From CAYQJL01 sp964612295 (GTDB taxonomy: Bacteria; Eisenbacteria; RBG-16-71-46; CAIMUX01; WJJG01): DNA of 27,863 nucleotides. The stretch covers positions 1 through 27,863 of the forward strand of contig CAZTDY010000055.1 in the NCBI GenBank assembly GCA_964612295.1, read 5' to 3'. The notes below the pieces were generated by a model. The model was given only the letters and a program-made list of their open reading frames with translations. It did not search any database and was not told the DNA's origin. The translations under genes and the position numbers were made by a program. Shown here in pieces: positions 8,696 to 14,707 of the stretch (positions are counted from its first letter, which is position 1; every line of letters begins with the position of its first letter).

Positions 8696-8705
8696 GACCT
8701 TGCCC
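8688..8705 (+). promoter_or_regulatory. Sigma-54 (RpoN) promoter for redox module B
   Basis: The stretch GGCACGGACCTTGCC contains the invariant GG (8690-8691), exactly ten bases, then GC (8702-8703), and matches the -24/-12 consensus TGGCACG-N4-TTGC at nearly all positions. It lies about 68 bases upstream of the first gene of module B and predicts a transcript start near 8714. An NtrC-type activator with an intact GAFTGA loop is encoded at the other end of the operon, which supports the call. Confidence 0.75.
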
Positions 8706-8721
8706 AAGGGATTTCTGGAAG

Positions 8722-8744
8722 GGGGTCCCTCGATGAGGGGCCCC
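8722..8744 (+). other. Leader hairpin in the module B transcript
   Basis: GGGGTCCCT and AGGGGCCCC can form a nine-pair stem (one G-U pair) around a five-base loop. It begins a few bases after the predicted sigma-54 start and ends about 15 bases before the SD (8760-8764). Without a following T-run it is not a terminator; an mRNA-stabilising 5' stem or a regulatory leader is plausible. Confidence 0.45.
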
Positions 8745-8770
8745 GCGAACCCAAGTCTTGGAGGCAGATC

Positions 8771-8980
8771 ATGAACATCACGACCAGCTCACTCATTCTC
8801 TTCGTGCTTGTTTTCGCCGTGCTCGCGGCACTCACGATCGTGCGCACCATCGCGCGTACGCGCAGAGAGAGCTCCGTCGCTGCGGATCAGGATCAGCACA
8901 TCCTGGCAGTGCCCGAATTGGGAACCACCATGGCGGACGGTGGGGATGTCAAGACGGGCGACAAGCAGTCGGGCAAGTAG
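8771..8980 (+). CDS. Small single-helix membrane protein, first gene of module B (69 aa)
   Basis: 69 aa: one N-terminal membrane helix (LILFVLVFAVLAALTIV), a basic stretch (RTIARTRRES) and a soluble tail. ATG 8771 is chosen over upstream in-frame codons because of the SD GGAGG at 8760-8764 and because it starts immediately before the helix. The positive-inside rule puts the tail in the cytoplasm. The tail contains ELGTTMADGG, which resembles ELVTTDGG and GATLTDGG in the tails of the two GcvH-like proteins encoded next; this is a short match but occurs in three consecutive genes. It may be a small subunit that docks the GcvH-like proteins at the membrane. I do not recognise a named family. Confidence 0.75.
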   Translation: MNITTSSLILFVLVFAVLAALTIVRTIARTRRESSVAADQDQHILAVPELGTTMADGGDVKTGDKQSGK

Positions 8981-9039
8981 ACCTTCCTATCCTTGAGACA
9001 GAAGCCAGCACGAGGCCTTTCACAAGGGGTGGGTTGAAC

Positions 9040-9990
9040 ATGCAGTGTCCTTTCATCAAAGAGACCAAGGTCCGCTTCTGCGGCGCTTCGCCACATCGTA
9101 AGATCCTGCAGGAAACTGCGATCCATGAAGAGGATCAGCGGTGTTCTTCGCTGAGCTATCTCCAGTGCCCGGTTGCCCAGGAGCACCTCACGGATCAAAC
9201 GCGAGACGCCCAATGTCCGTTTCTCCAGGAATCCCTCGCCCAGTACTGCGCCTCGGCGCCGCTCATGAAGTTCATTCCCCACTCCGACGCCGTGACGCGA
9301 TGCAATTGCAGCGCGCATAACTACTGTCATCTCTACCGGGAGCGGGCCTATCCGGACCCTCGAGCACATTGTCCCCTCCTGGAAGAAGAGATTCCCGTTC
9401 CCGAGGGGCGCGGCTATGCCCACAACCACATGTGGTTTGATGTCGGGGAGAACCGTTGTGTGCACATCGGCGTGGATGGCTTCCTGGCCCGGGTGTTGGG
9501 TGAGGTCGAGGAGATCACCTTTGTGCCGGGGCCGGGGCACCGGCGCCCCACTGTCATTCTGAGCGTGGGAGGCGTCGATCTGCCGCTCACCTTCCCCCGT
9601 CGCCTGGAGGTCACCGGTACCAATGTCGTCTTGCGCGCCCGGCCAGAGACGATGCTGACCGATCCCTACGGATCGGGCTGGCTTTTCGCGGTTCACGATT
9701 CGCAACCCGATGTGGCCTGGACCGATGAAGGTGGATGGCCGCCCGGCATGCGCCAGGGGATTGTGGACAAGGGCGAAAGCCCTGGGGAATTGCGGTACGG
9801 GGATGCAGCGCTGCAGTGGATGCGAGCCGAGACCGATCGCATGTCACAGTGGGTGCACGATCTGAGTGAACAACAGCAAAGTGCGGGTGAGCTGGTCACG
9901 ACCGACGGTGGCGGATTCTGCCACGGTTTGGCCCGAACTCTCGCCCGCGATGAATTGCACGGCCTTTGGAATCAGTTCTTTGATCATTAG
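9040..9990 (+). CDS. Cysteine-rich protein with C-terminal GcvH-like domain lacking the lipoyl-lysine (module B)
   Basis: 316 aa, no signal peptide. Residues 1-112 carry two copies of a cysteine-rich unit: CPFIKETKVRFCGASP... and CPFLQESLAQYCASAP..., each followed ~20 residues later by further cysteines (Cys3/14/35/43 and Cys59/70/88/90/96), plus CPLLEEE at Cys111. Such spacing could bind an Fe-S cluster or zinc. Residues ~125-230 match the glycine cleavage H-protein fold: HMWFDV near the start, GVDGFLARVLGEV, and DPYGSGWLF at the end. Where H-protein has ESVKA with the lipoylated Lys, this protein has LSVGG (Gly177), so it cannot be lipoylated there. The tail (LQWMRAETDRM...TTDGGGF...GLARTL) is homologous to the tail of the next protein. 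No glycine cleavage genes are near. I infer a redox or scaffold subunit of module B, likely cytoplasmic. The start has SD-like GGGGTGGG. Confidence 0.8.
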   Translation: MQCPFIKETKVRFCGASPHRKILQETAIHEEDQRCSSLSYLQCPVAQEHLTDQTRDAQCPFLQESLAQYCASAPLMKFIPHSDAVTRCNCSAHNYCHLYRERAYPDPRAHCPLLEEEIPVPEGRGYAHNHMWFDVGENRCVHIGVDGFLARVLGEVEEITFVPGPGHRRPTVILSVGGVDLPLTFPRRLEVTGTNVVLRARPETMLTDPYGSGWLFAVHDSQPDVAWTDEGGWPPGMRQGIVDKGESPGELRYGDAALQWMRAETDRMSQWVHDLSEQQQSAGELVTTDGGGFCHGLARTLARDELHGLWNQFFDH

Positions 9991-10068
9991 TAGGAGACTT
10001 GGTCTTCAGCAGGTGGAGTGATACTATGGCTCCTTCTTGCGCAGACGACCGGCTAGGGAGGAAAGACA

Positions 10069-10746
10069 ATGACGGCACTTTTGGCGTTCGGCACCTTTGT
10101 TCTGCTCTTCGCGGCGGACTATCTAGTGCGCTGGATGAAAGGCCCGGCCCTGTCTGCAAGTCTGGAGGCAGGAACTGACTATCTCTCAGGGCTTCGGCTG
10201 AGCGACTTGCGACTGCCGCAGGGAATCTTCTTCCACCCCGGCCACAGCTGGGCGACCCTCCAGCCGGATGGGACTGTCCGCGTGGGCTTCGACGACTTCC
10301 TAGGTAAGCTGGCGGGACCGATCGACAAGATCCACGCCCCCGCGACCGCCAACCGGGTACGCCAGGGCGAGCCGCTGCTCCAACTGCAAATCGGCGAGCG
10401 CACCATGGGAATCCCGTCCCCGGTCTCGGGGAAGGTCGCCCGGATCAATCCGGACTTGCTAAAGGGCGATCCAATTAAGAGAATGGACACCTTGGATCAG
10501 GAGTGGGTGGCGGTTCTGGAGCCCAGCCACCTGGCGGACGAACTTGGGCGGCTGTCCGTAGCGACGCAGGCCAAGCAGTGGTTGAAAGCAGAGATCGATC
10601 AACTCGGCGAGTTTCTGCAGACCCAGTTGCAGCACGCCGAACCGGTCGGCGCAACCCTGACCGACGGTGGCGAGCCCGCCGAAGGGATGTTGCGAGATCT
10701 CGACGAGCAGGGCTGGACGGAGTTCCAAGAGGCGTTCTTGAACTAG
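10069..10746 (+). CDS. Membrane-anchored GcvH-like protein lacking the lipoyl-lysine (module B)
   Basis: 225 aa. An N-terminal membrane helix (LLAFGTFVLLFAADYLV) is followed by a basic RWMK, so the rest should be cytoplasmic. Residues ~50-150 form a GcvH/biotinyl-lipoyl-like domain: GIFFHPGHSWATLQPDG, VRVGFDDFLGKLAGPID, and PSPVSGKVARINPDLL, which corresponds to the APVSGEV segment of H-protein. Aligned on PVSG, the lipoyl-lysine position is Glu110 (IGERTMG), so the usual modification is ruled out. The tail (KQWLKAEIDQLGEF...LTDGGEP...EGMLRDL) aligns with the tail of the preceding protein, which indicates a duplicated, diverged pair with different N-terminal modules. SD GGGAGGAAAGACA precedes ATG 10069. 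It probably holds the soluble partner near the NrfD/ferredoxin core at the membrane. Confidence 0.82.
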   Translation: MTALLAFGTFVLLFAADYLVRWMKGPALSASLEAGTDYLSGLRLSDLRLPQGIFFHPGHSWATLQPDGTVRVGFDDFLGKLAGPIDKIHAPATANRVRQGEPLLQLQIGERTMGIPSPVSGKVARINPDLLKGDPIKRMDTLDQEWVAVLEPSHLADELGRLSVATQAKQWLKAEIDQLGEFLQTQLQHAEPVGATLTDGGEPAEGMLRDLDEQGWTEFQEAFLN

Positions 10747-10846
10747 AGAGCCGGCCGTTCCAGAGTGGCGCACGGGGCTTCCGCTAGGCGGAGGTCCTGT
10801 TGTGCTGTCCGGGCAGTCTTCGAGGACTTGGCAGAAGGGATCTGTT

Positions 10847-11614
10847 GTGAGCAAGGGCAAAGGACTACTGATCGACACGACCCTATGTGTGGGTTGCGGA
10901 GCCTGTTCGGAAGGCTGCAAAGAGGTGAACAACCTCCCGGGCGAGGTGGAGGAGAAGCTCACCGCGCACACCTGGACCACACTATCGGAACACGGGGACG
11001 AGGTGTATTGCCGGCATCTCTGTATGCACTGCAACGAACCCTCATGTGCGTCGGTTTGCCCGGTGGCCGCGCTCCAGAAGAGTCCCGAGGGCCCCGTTAT
11101 CTACCTCGAAGACCGCTGCATCGGCTGTCGCTATTGTATGGTCGCCTGTCCCTTCAACATCCCCAAGTATGAGTGGGACAAGCTCGCCCCGCGCGTGCAG
11201 AAGTGCATCATGTGTCATCATCGCCTCGGGGATGGAGAGGTGACGGGTTGCGCTGAGGCCTGCCCGACCGGGGCAACCCAGTTCGGCGATCGCCAGGAGC
11301 TGCTGCACGAGGCACATCGGCGCTTGCGCGAGAATCCGGGCAAGTACGTGGATCACATCTATGGCGAACACGAGGTCGGCGGTACAGGCGTGCTCTTCCT
11401 CTCCGACACGAACTTCGCCACGCTGGGCCTCCCGGCCAACCTCGGCTTCGAGCCCATGCCGGAGAAAACCTGGGAGGCGCTATCCCAGATTCCGCGGGTC
11501 GTGGGCGTTGGGGGATCATTTTTGTTCGGCCTGTGGTGGATCATCAATCGGCGGATGGAGCTCGCGAAACCGGACGGTTCCGACACCGCAACACAGGGAA
11601 AGGACCAGCCATGA
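10847..11614 (+). CDS. Four-cluster ferredoxin subunit without Tat signal (module B)
   Basis: 255 aa from GTG 10847, chosen because of the AAGGGA SD and because the protein then opens with MSKGKGLLIDTTLCVGC, as HybA-family proteins do once their signal is removed. An upstream GTG at 10802 would add a stretch with no signal-peptide character. Four cysteine groups: CVGCGACSEGC from Cys14, CMHCNEPSCASVC, CIGCRYCMVAC, and CIMC with CAEACPTGA, enough for four [4Fe-4S] clusters. A C-terminal helix (VVGVGGSFLFGLWWII) followed by NRR gives a membrane anchor. Unlike the module A version there is no RR motif, so the clusters would stay in the cytoplasm unless it is exported by a partner. The stop overlaps the NrfD start by four bases (ATGA). 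Confidence 0.9.
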   Translation: MSKGKGLLIDTTLCVGCGACSEGCKEVNNLPGEVEEKLTAHTWTTLSEHGDEVYCRHLCMHCNEPSCASVCPVAALQKSPEGPVIYLEDRCIGCRYCMVACPFNIPKYEWDKLAPRVQKCIMCHHRLGDGEVTGCAEACPTGATQFGDRQELLHEAHRRLRENPGKYVDHIYGEHEVGGTGVLFLSDTNFATLGLPANLGFEPMPEKTWEALSQIPRVVGVGGSFLFGLWWIINRRMELAKPDGSDTATQGKDQP

Positions 11615-12753
11615 GCGGACGGTTGTCCTTCATAACGTTTTGGCGCGCCGTAGGGTTCATCTTGATTGCGGCGGGCGCTTACGCGGTGTTCGTGCGATTC
11701 ACCCAGGGATTGGGAGCGGCGGCAAACATCAACGATGACTTCCCCTGGGGCATTTGGATCGGTTTCGACATCCTCTGCGGTGTCGGGCTCGCCGCGGGTG
11801 GTTTTACGATCAGCGCGGTGGTGTACATCTTCAACATCGAGCGCTTCCGCCCCATTGTCAGGCCCGCGATCCTGACCGCCTTCCTGGGGTATGTCTTGGT
11901 GGTCGTGGCCCTCCTCGTGGACTTGGGGCGTCCCTGGAGCATCTGGCACGCCATCGTCATGTGGAATCCCCATTCGGTGATGTTCGAGGTCGCCTGGTGC
12001 GTCATGCTCTACACGACGGTCCTGGCGCTGGAATTCAGCCCTTTGGTGCTGGAGCGCCTGCGCTGGACCCGGGCCTTGAAAGTCGTCAAGTTCGTCATGC
12101 CGGTCCTGGTGATCCTGGGGGTCATTCTCTCCACCTTGCACCAATCATCGCTCGGATCGCTGTTCTTGATTGTGCCAGAGAAGATGTCTCCCCTCTGGTA
12201 CACGCCCATTCTGCCACTCACGTTTTATGTCTCCGCTCTGATGGTCGGCTTCGCGATGGTGATCTTCGAGTCCTTCTTGAGCAGCCGCGCCTTCGGCAAG
12301 GAGCTGGAGATGGACCTGCTCACCCAACTGGCTCGCATTCTCGCGCTTCTGCTGGTCGTCTTTGCGATCCTGCGTTTTCAGGATCTGTTCGAGCGTGGCG
12401 CGCTCACCGAGCTCTTCCCCTGGGGTTTGGCAAGCACGCTCTTTGCGATGGAGGTCGGCGTGGGGATCTTCATCCCGCTCATCCTGCTGGCCATCCCCCG
12501 ACTCAGGCAGAACCCGCGCTGGTTGTACCCCGCGGCCGCGATGGTGGTCGCCGGCTTCATCCTGCACCGTTTGAATGTCAGCACCACGGCCATCGAGAAG
12601 GCCACGGGCATCAGTTATGTGCCCAGCTGGACCGAGGCATCCGTCACCCTGGCCATTGTGGCGGCGGGATTCGTCATCTTCTCACTGGCGGTACGATACT
12701 TGGCGGTCTTCCCGGAGGGGCCGCTGGCCGGACAGCCGAAGGCGGCGCGTTAG
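11611..12753 (+). CDS. HybB/NrfD-family polytopic membrane subunit (module B)
   Basis: 380 aa with about ten membrane helices. It is clearly related to the module A protein: FTQGLGAAANINDDFPWGIW leading into WIGFDILCGVGLAAGGF, LVDLGRPWSIWHAI, GVILSTLHQSSLGSLF followed by SPLWYTPILPL, and FILHRLNVSTT near the end. These segments are the family hallmarks and line the presumed quinone site. It is the last gene of the sigma-54 operon and is coupled to the ferredoxin gene by a four-base overlap. Its stop overlaps by two bases the convergent stop of the NtrC-type activator, leaving no room for a terminator between them. Inferred role: quinone oxidation or reduction linked to the module B ferredoxin. 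Confidence 0.92.
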   Translation: MSGRLSFITFWRAVGFILIAAGAYAVFVRFTQGLGAAANINDDFPWGIWIGFDILCGVGLAAGGFTISAVVYIFNIERFRPIVRPAILTAFLGYVLVVVALLVDLGRPWSIWHAIVMWNPHSVMFEVAWCVMLYTTVLALEFSPLVLERLRWTRALKVVKFVMPVLVILGVILSTLHQSSLGSLFLIVPEKMSPLWYTPILPLTFYVSALMVGFAMVIFESFLSSRAFGKELEMDLLTQLARILALLLVVFAILRFQDLFERGALTELFPWGLASTLFAMEVGVGIFIPLILLAIPRLRQNPRWLYPAAAMVVAGFILHRLNVSTTAIEKATGISYVPSWTEASVTLAIVAAGFVIFSLAVRYLAVFPEGPLAGQPKAAR

Positions 12754-14123
12754 TTGTCGTCCGAGCTCGGCCTCGGAATCTGATACTTCTTGATCTTGCT
12801 GTAGAGCGTGGAGCGGTCGATCCCCAGCCGGGCGGCCGCTTCTTTGATATTCCCTTCCGTCCGCTGGAGCATCGCCTCCACAACGCGCTGTTCCACATCT
12901 TCGAGAGTCATTTGGGCCGGAGGCGCCCAGGCCTCGCCCTCTAGCGCCTCGCGGGCCAGGAAGGTCAGATCCTCTTCACCGAGGACCCGCTCCCGGCAGC
13001 TGACAATGGCACGCTCAATCGCGTTTTCCAGTTCGCGCACGTTCCCGGGCCAATCGTGATCCATGAGCAACCGGATAGCGCCGGCCGAGATGTTGGCCAC
13101 CTCCTTGCCGAGTTCGACCGAAATGCGGTCGATGAAATGGCGCGCCAGCAGCGGGACGTCCTCCCGGCGGTCGCGGAGCGGGGGCAGCTGGATGTTGACC
13201 ACATTCAAGCGGTAGTACAGATCCTCGCGGAAGTCGCGTTCCCGCACCGCCCGCTGCAGCTCGGTATTGGTCGCGGCAATCAGGCGGACGTCCACCTCGA
13301 TCTCCTCATTGCCCCCCACCCGGAAAAAGGTCCGCTCCTGAAGCACGCGCAGCAGGTCGGCCTGCAGCTTCGGGGAGATGTCCCCGATTTCATCCAGGAA
13401 CAGCGTGCCCCCTTCGGCCTGCTCGAATTTCCCTTTTCGCTGAGCCACTGCCCCTGTGAAAGCGCCCCGCTCATGTCCGAAGAGCTCCGACTCGAGCAGG
13501 CTTTCAGCCAAGGCCGCACAGGAGATGGCCACGAACGGCTTGTCGGAGCGCTGGCCCGCCTGGTGGATGGCGCGGGCAATCAGCTCCTTGCCGGTGCCGC
13601 TCTCACCCCGGATGAGGACCGTGCTGGGCAAGCCGGCTACGTCTTTGATCAACCGGAAGATCTCGTGCATCTTCGGGTTCTTGCTGATGATGTCCTGGAA
13701 GTCGTACTGCTGCGTCAGTTTCTGGCGCAGCATCAGATTCTCGCGTTCGAGGTTCTTCAGCTTCATCAGTCGATCCACCAGGATCGAGATCTCCTGCGGG
13801 TTGCACGGCTTGACGATGTATTCCTGGGCCCCCTCCTTCATGGCGGTGATGGCGGTGTCGACCGTGGCATAGGCGGTGATGATGATGACGGCAGCCTCGG
13901 GGTGGATCTTCTTGATCTCCATCATCGTCTCGATGCCGTCGATTCCGGGCGGCATCTTCAGATCGATGAAGTAGATCGCGTAGTCGTCCTGGCGGGCGCG
14001 TTCGACCGCTTCCAGCCCTGAGGCGGCGGTGTGCACGACATGACCGTCCTCGGTCAGCCAGGCGGCCATCGACTCCCGCATGGCCCCTTCGTCGTCAACG
14101 ATGAGAATCTTCCATTGGTTCAT
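12750..14123 (-). CDS. NtrC-family sigma-54-dependent response regulator
   Basis: 457 aa with the full three-domain layout. Receiver: acidic pocket VDDE (Asp10, Asp11), phospho-Asp54 in YFIDLKMP, and Lys near 105 (IVKPCNP). AAA+ central domain: Walker A GESGTGKELIA, the sigma-54 contact loop GAFTGA around residue 220, Walker B GGTLFLDEIGD, and an arginine-rich sensor region (FREDLYYRLNV). C-terminal Fis-type helix-turn-helix: EAAARLGIDRSTLYSKIKKY. The intact GAFTGA means it should activate sigma-54 promoters; the one at 8690-8703 is the nearest visible target. It is the last gene of the kinase/archaemetzincin/regulator operon (ATGA overlap with the upstream gene), so the heme-bearing kinase is its likely partner. 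Confidence 0.95.
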   Translation of the reverse strand: MNQWKILIVDDEGAMRESMAAWLTEDGHVVHTAASGLEAVERARQDDYAIYFIDLKMPPGIDGIETMMEIKKIHPEAAVIIITAYATVDTAITAMKEGAQEYIVKPCNPQEISILVDRLMKLKNLERENLMLRQKLTQQYDFQDIISKNPKMHEIFRLIKDVAGLPSTVLIRGESGTGKELIARAIHQAGQRSDKPFVAISCAALAESLLESELFGHERGAFTGAVAQRKGKFEQAEGGTLFLDEIGDISPKLQADLLRVLQERTFFRVGGNEEIEVDVRLIAATNTELQRAVRERDFREDLYYRLNVVNIQLPPLRDRREDVPLLARHFIDRISVELGKEVANISAGAIRLLMDHDWPGNVRELENAIERAIVSCRERVLGEEDLTFLAREALEGEAWAPPAQMTLEDVEQRVVEAMLQRTEGNIKEAAARLGIDRSTLYSKIKKYQIPRPSSDDN

Positions 14124-14707
14124 CCGTGACTATCCTCCTGAACCCCACCCGGTCCGGCCGCAGCGCCGGCCGAGGCCTCCAGACTATCACGCAATAACAT
14201 GCGGCAGGCGGCACAAAAAGTGGCTCTTTTGGCGTCGACCTGTTCAATGCTGATCGAAAGCGACATGACGCAGCGGGGATCCCGGCAATGAACCAGCCCG
14301 AAGGTGTGCCCCAGCTCGTGGACGGTTTCCTTACAGGCCCGCTGCAGAAGGAGATCCGGGTTGGGGGGCAGCCCGTAACACTCCTGGCGCAGTCGGGCCA
14401 GTGACACCAAAGCCAGGCTGCCGCCAAGCTGGGCCTGCCCGAAGACGAAGGTCAGCATGGGAATGAAAATGTCACGATCGACGATGGCGAGCAAGGCTGT
14501 TGCCCCGGGGGGCAGCTTCTCCGTCAGCCAGCGCAAGATCTCCGTGGAGCTGTATTGGCCTCGCTGCGTATCGAACGCAAAGAGAGGGTCTTTGAACGAG
14601 GGCATCCTGTGGATCGGAAGACCGAATGTGTCTGCCAGGCAGGTTTCCACCCGCTCGAGCACGTCGATCTCAACGCTCTGCTCGGGAACGACATGGATGG
14701 GGTTCAC
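14120..14707 (-). CDS. Archaemetzincin-type zinc metalloprotease (peptidase M54)
   Basis: 195 aa, a usual length for archaemetzincins. The full M54 signature is visible: HELGHTFGLVHC (zinc ligands His130, His134, His140, catalytic Glu131), then the family-specific cysteine C...CVM (HCRDPRCVMSLS) with the Met-turn, and CAAC further on, together forming the structural zinc site. There is no signal peptide, so it should act in the cytoplasm. The GTG start overlaps the kinase stop (GTGA) and its stop overlaps the regulator start (ATGA), so it is locked between sensor and regulator in one transcript. Substrates of this family are generally unknown. Its position suggests a role in signalling or in turnover of the kinase, the regulator or a target protein; that is inference. 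Confidence 0.88.
   Translation of the reverse strand: MNPIHVVPEQSVEIDVLERVETCLADTFGLPIHRMPSFKDPLFAFDTQRGQYSSTEILRWLTEKLPPGATALLAIVDRDIFIPMLTFVFGQAQLGGSLALVSLARLRQECYGLPPNPDLLLQRACKETVHELGHTFGLVHCRDPRCVMSLSISIEQVDAKRATFCAACRMLLRDSLEASAGAAAGPGGVQEDSHG

Larger units (their letters stand above)
8425..8770. other. Divergent control region between redox modules A and B
   Basis: 346 bases between two outward-facing operons. The right half holds a sigma-54 promoter, a 14-base palindrome and a leader hairpin, all listed separately. For the leftward operon I searched by eye for GG-N10-GC on the minus strand and for a good sigma-70 box pair and found neither convincingly. A loose inverted repeat (CGTAA at about 8533 and TTACG at about 8561) lies 130-160 bases upstream of the sigma-54 core, a usual distance for an activator site, but it is too short to call. 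No protein-like ORF is visible. Confidence 0.6.

Noticed and set aside
9040..10746. The two GcvH-like genes as part of a glycine cleavage system
   Set aside because: No GcvT or GcvP gene is near, both lipoyl-lysine positions are changed (Gly and Glu), and each carries extra domains.
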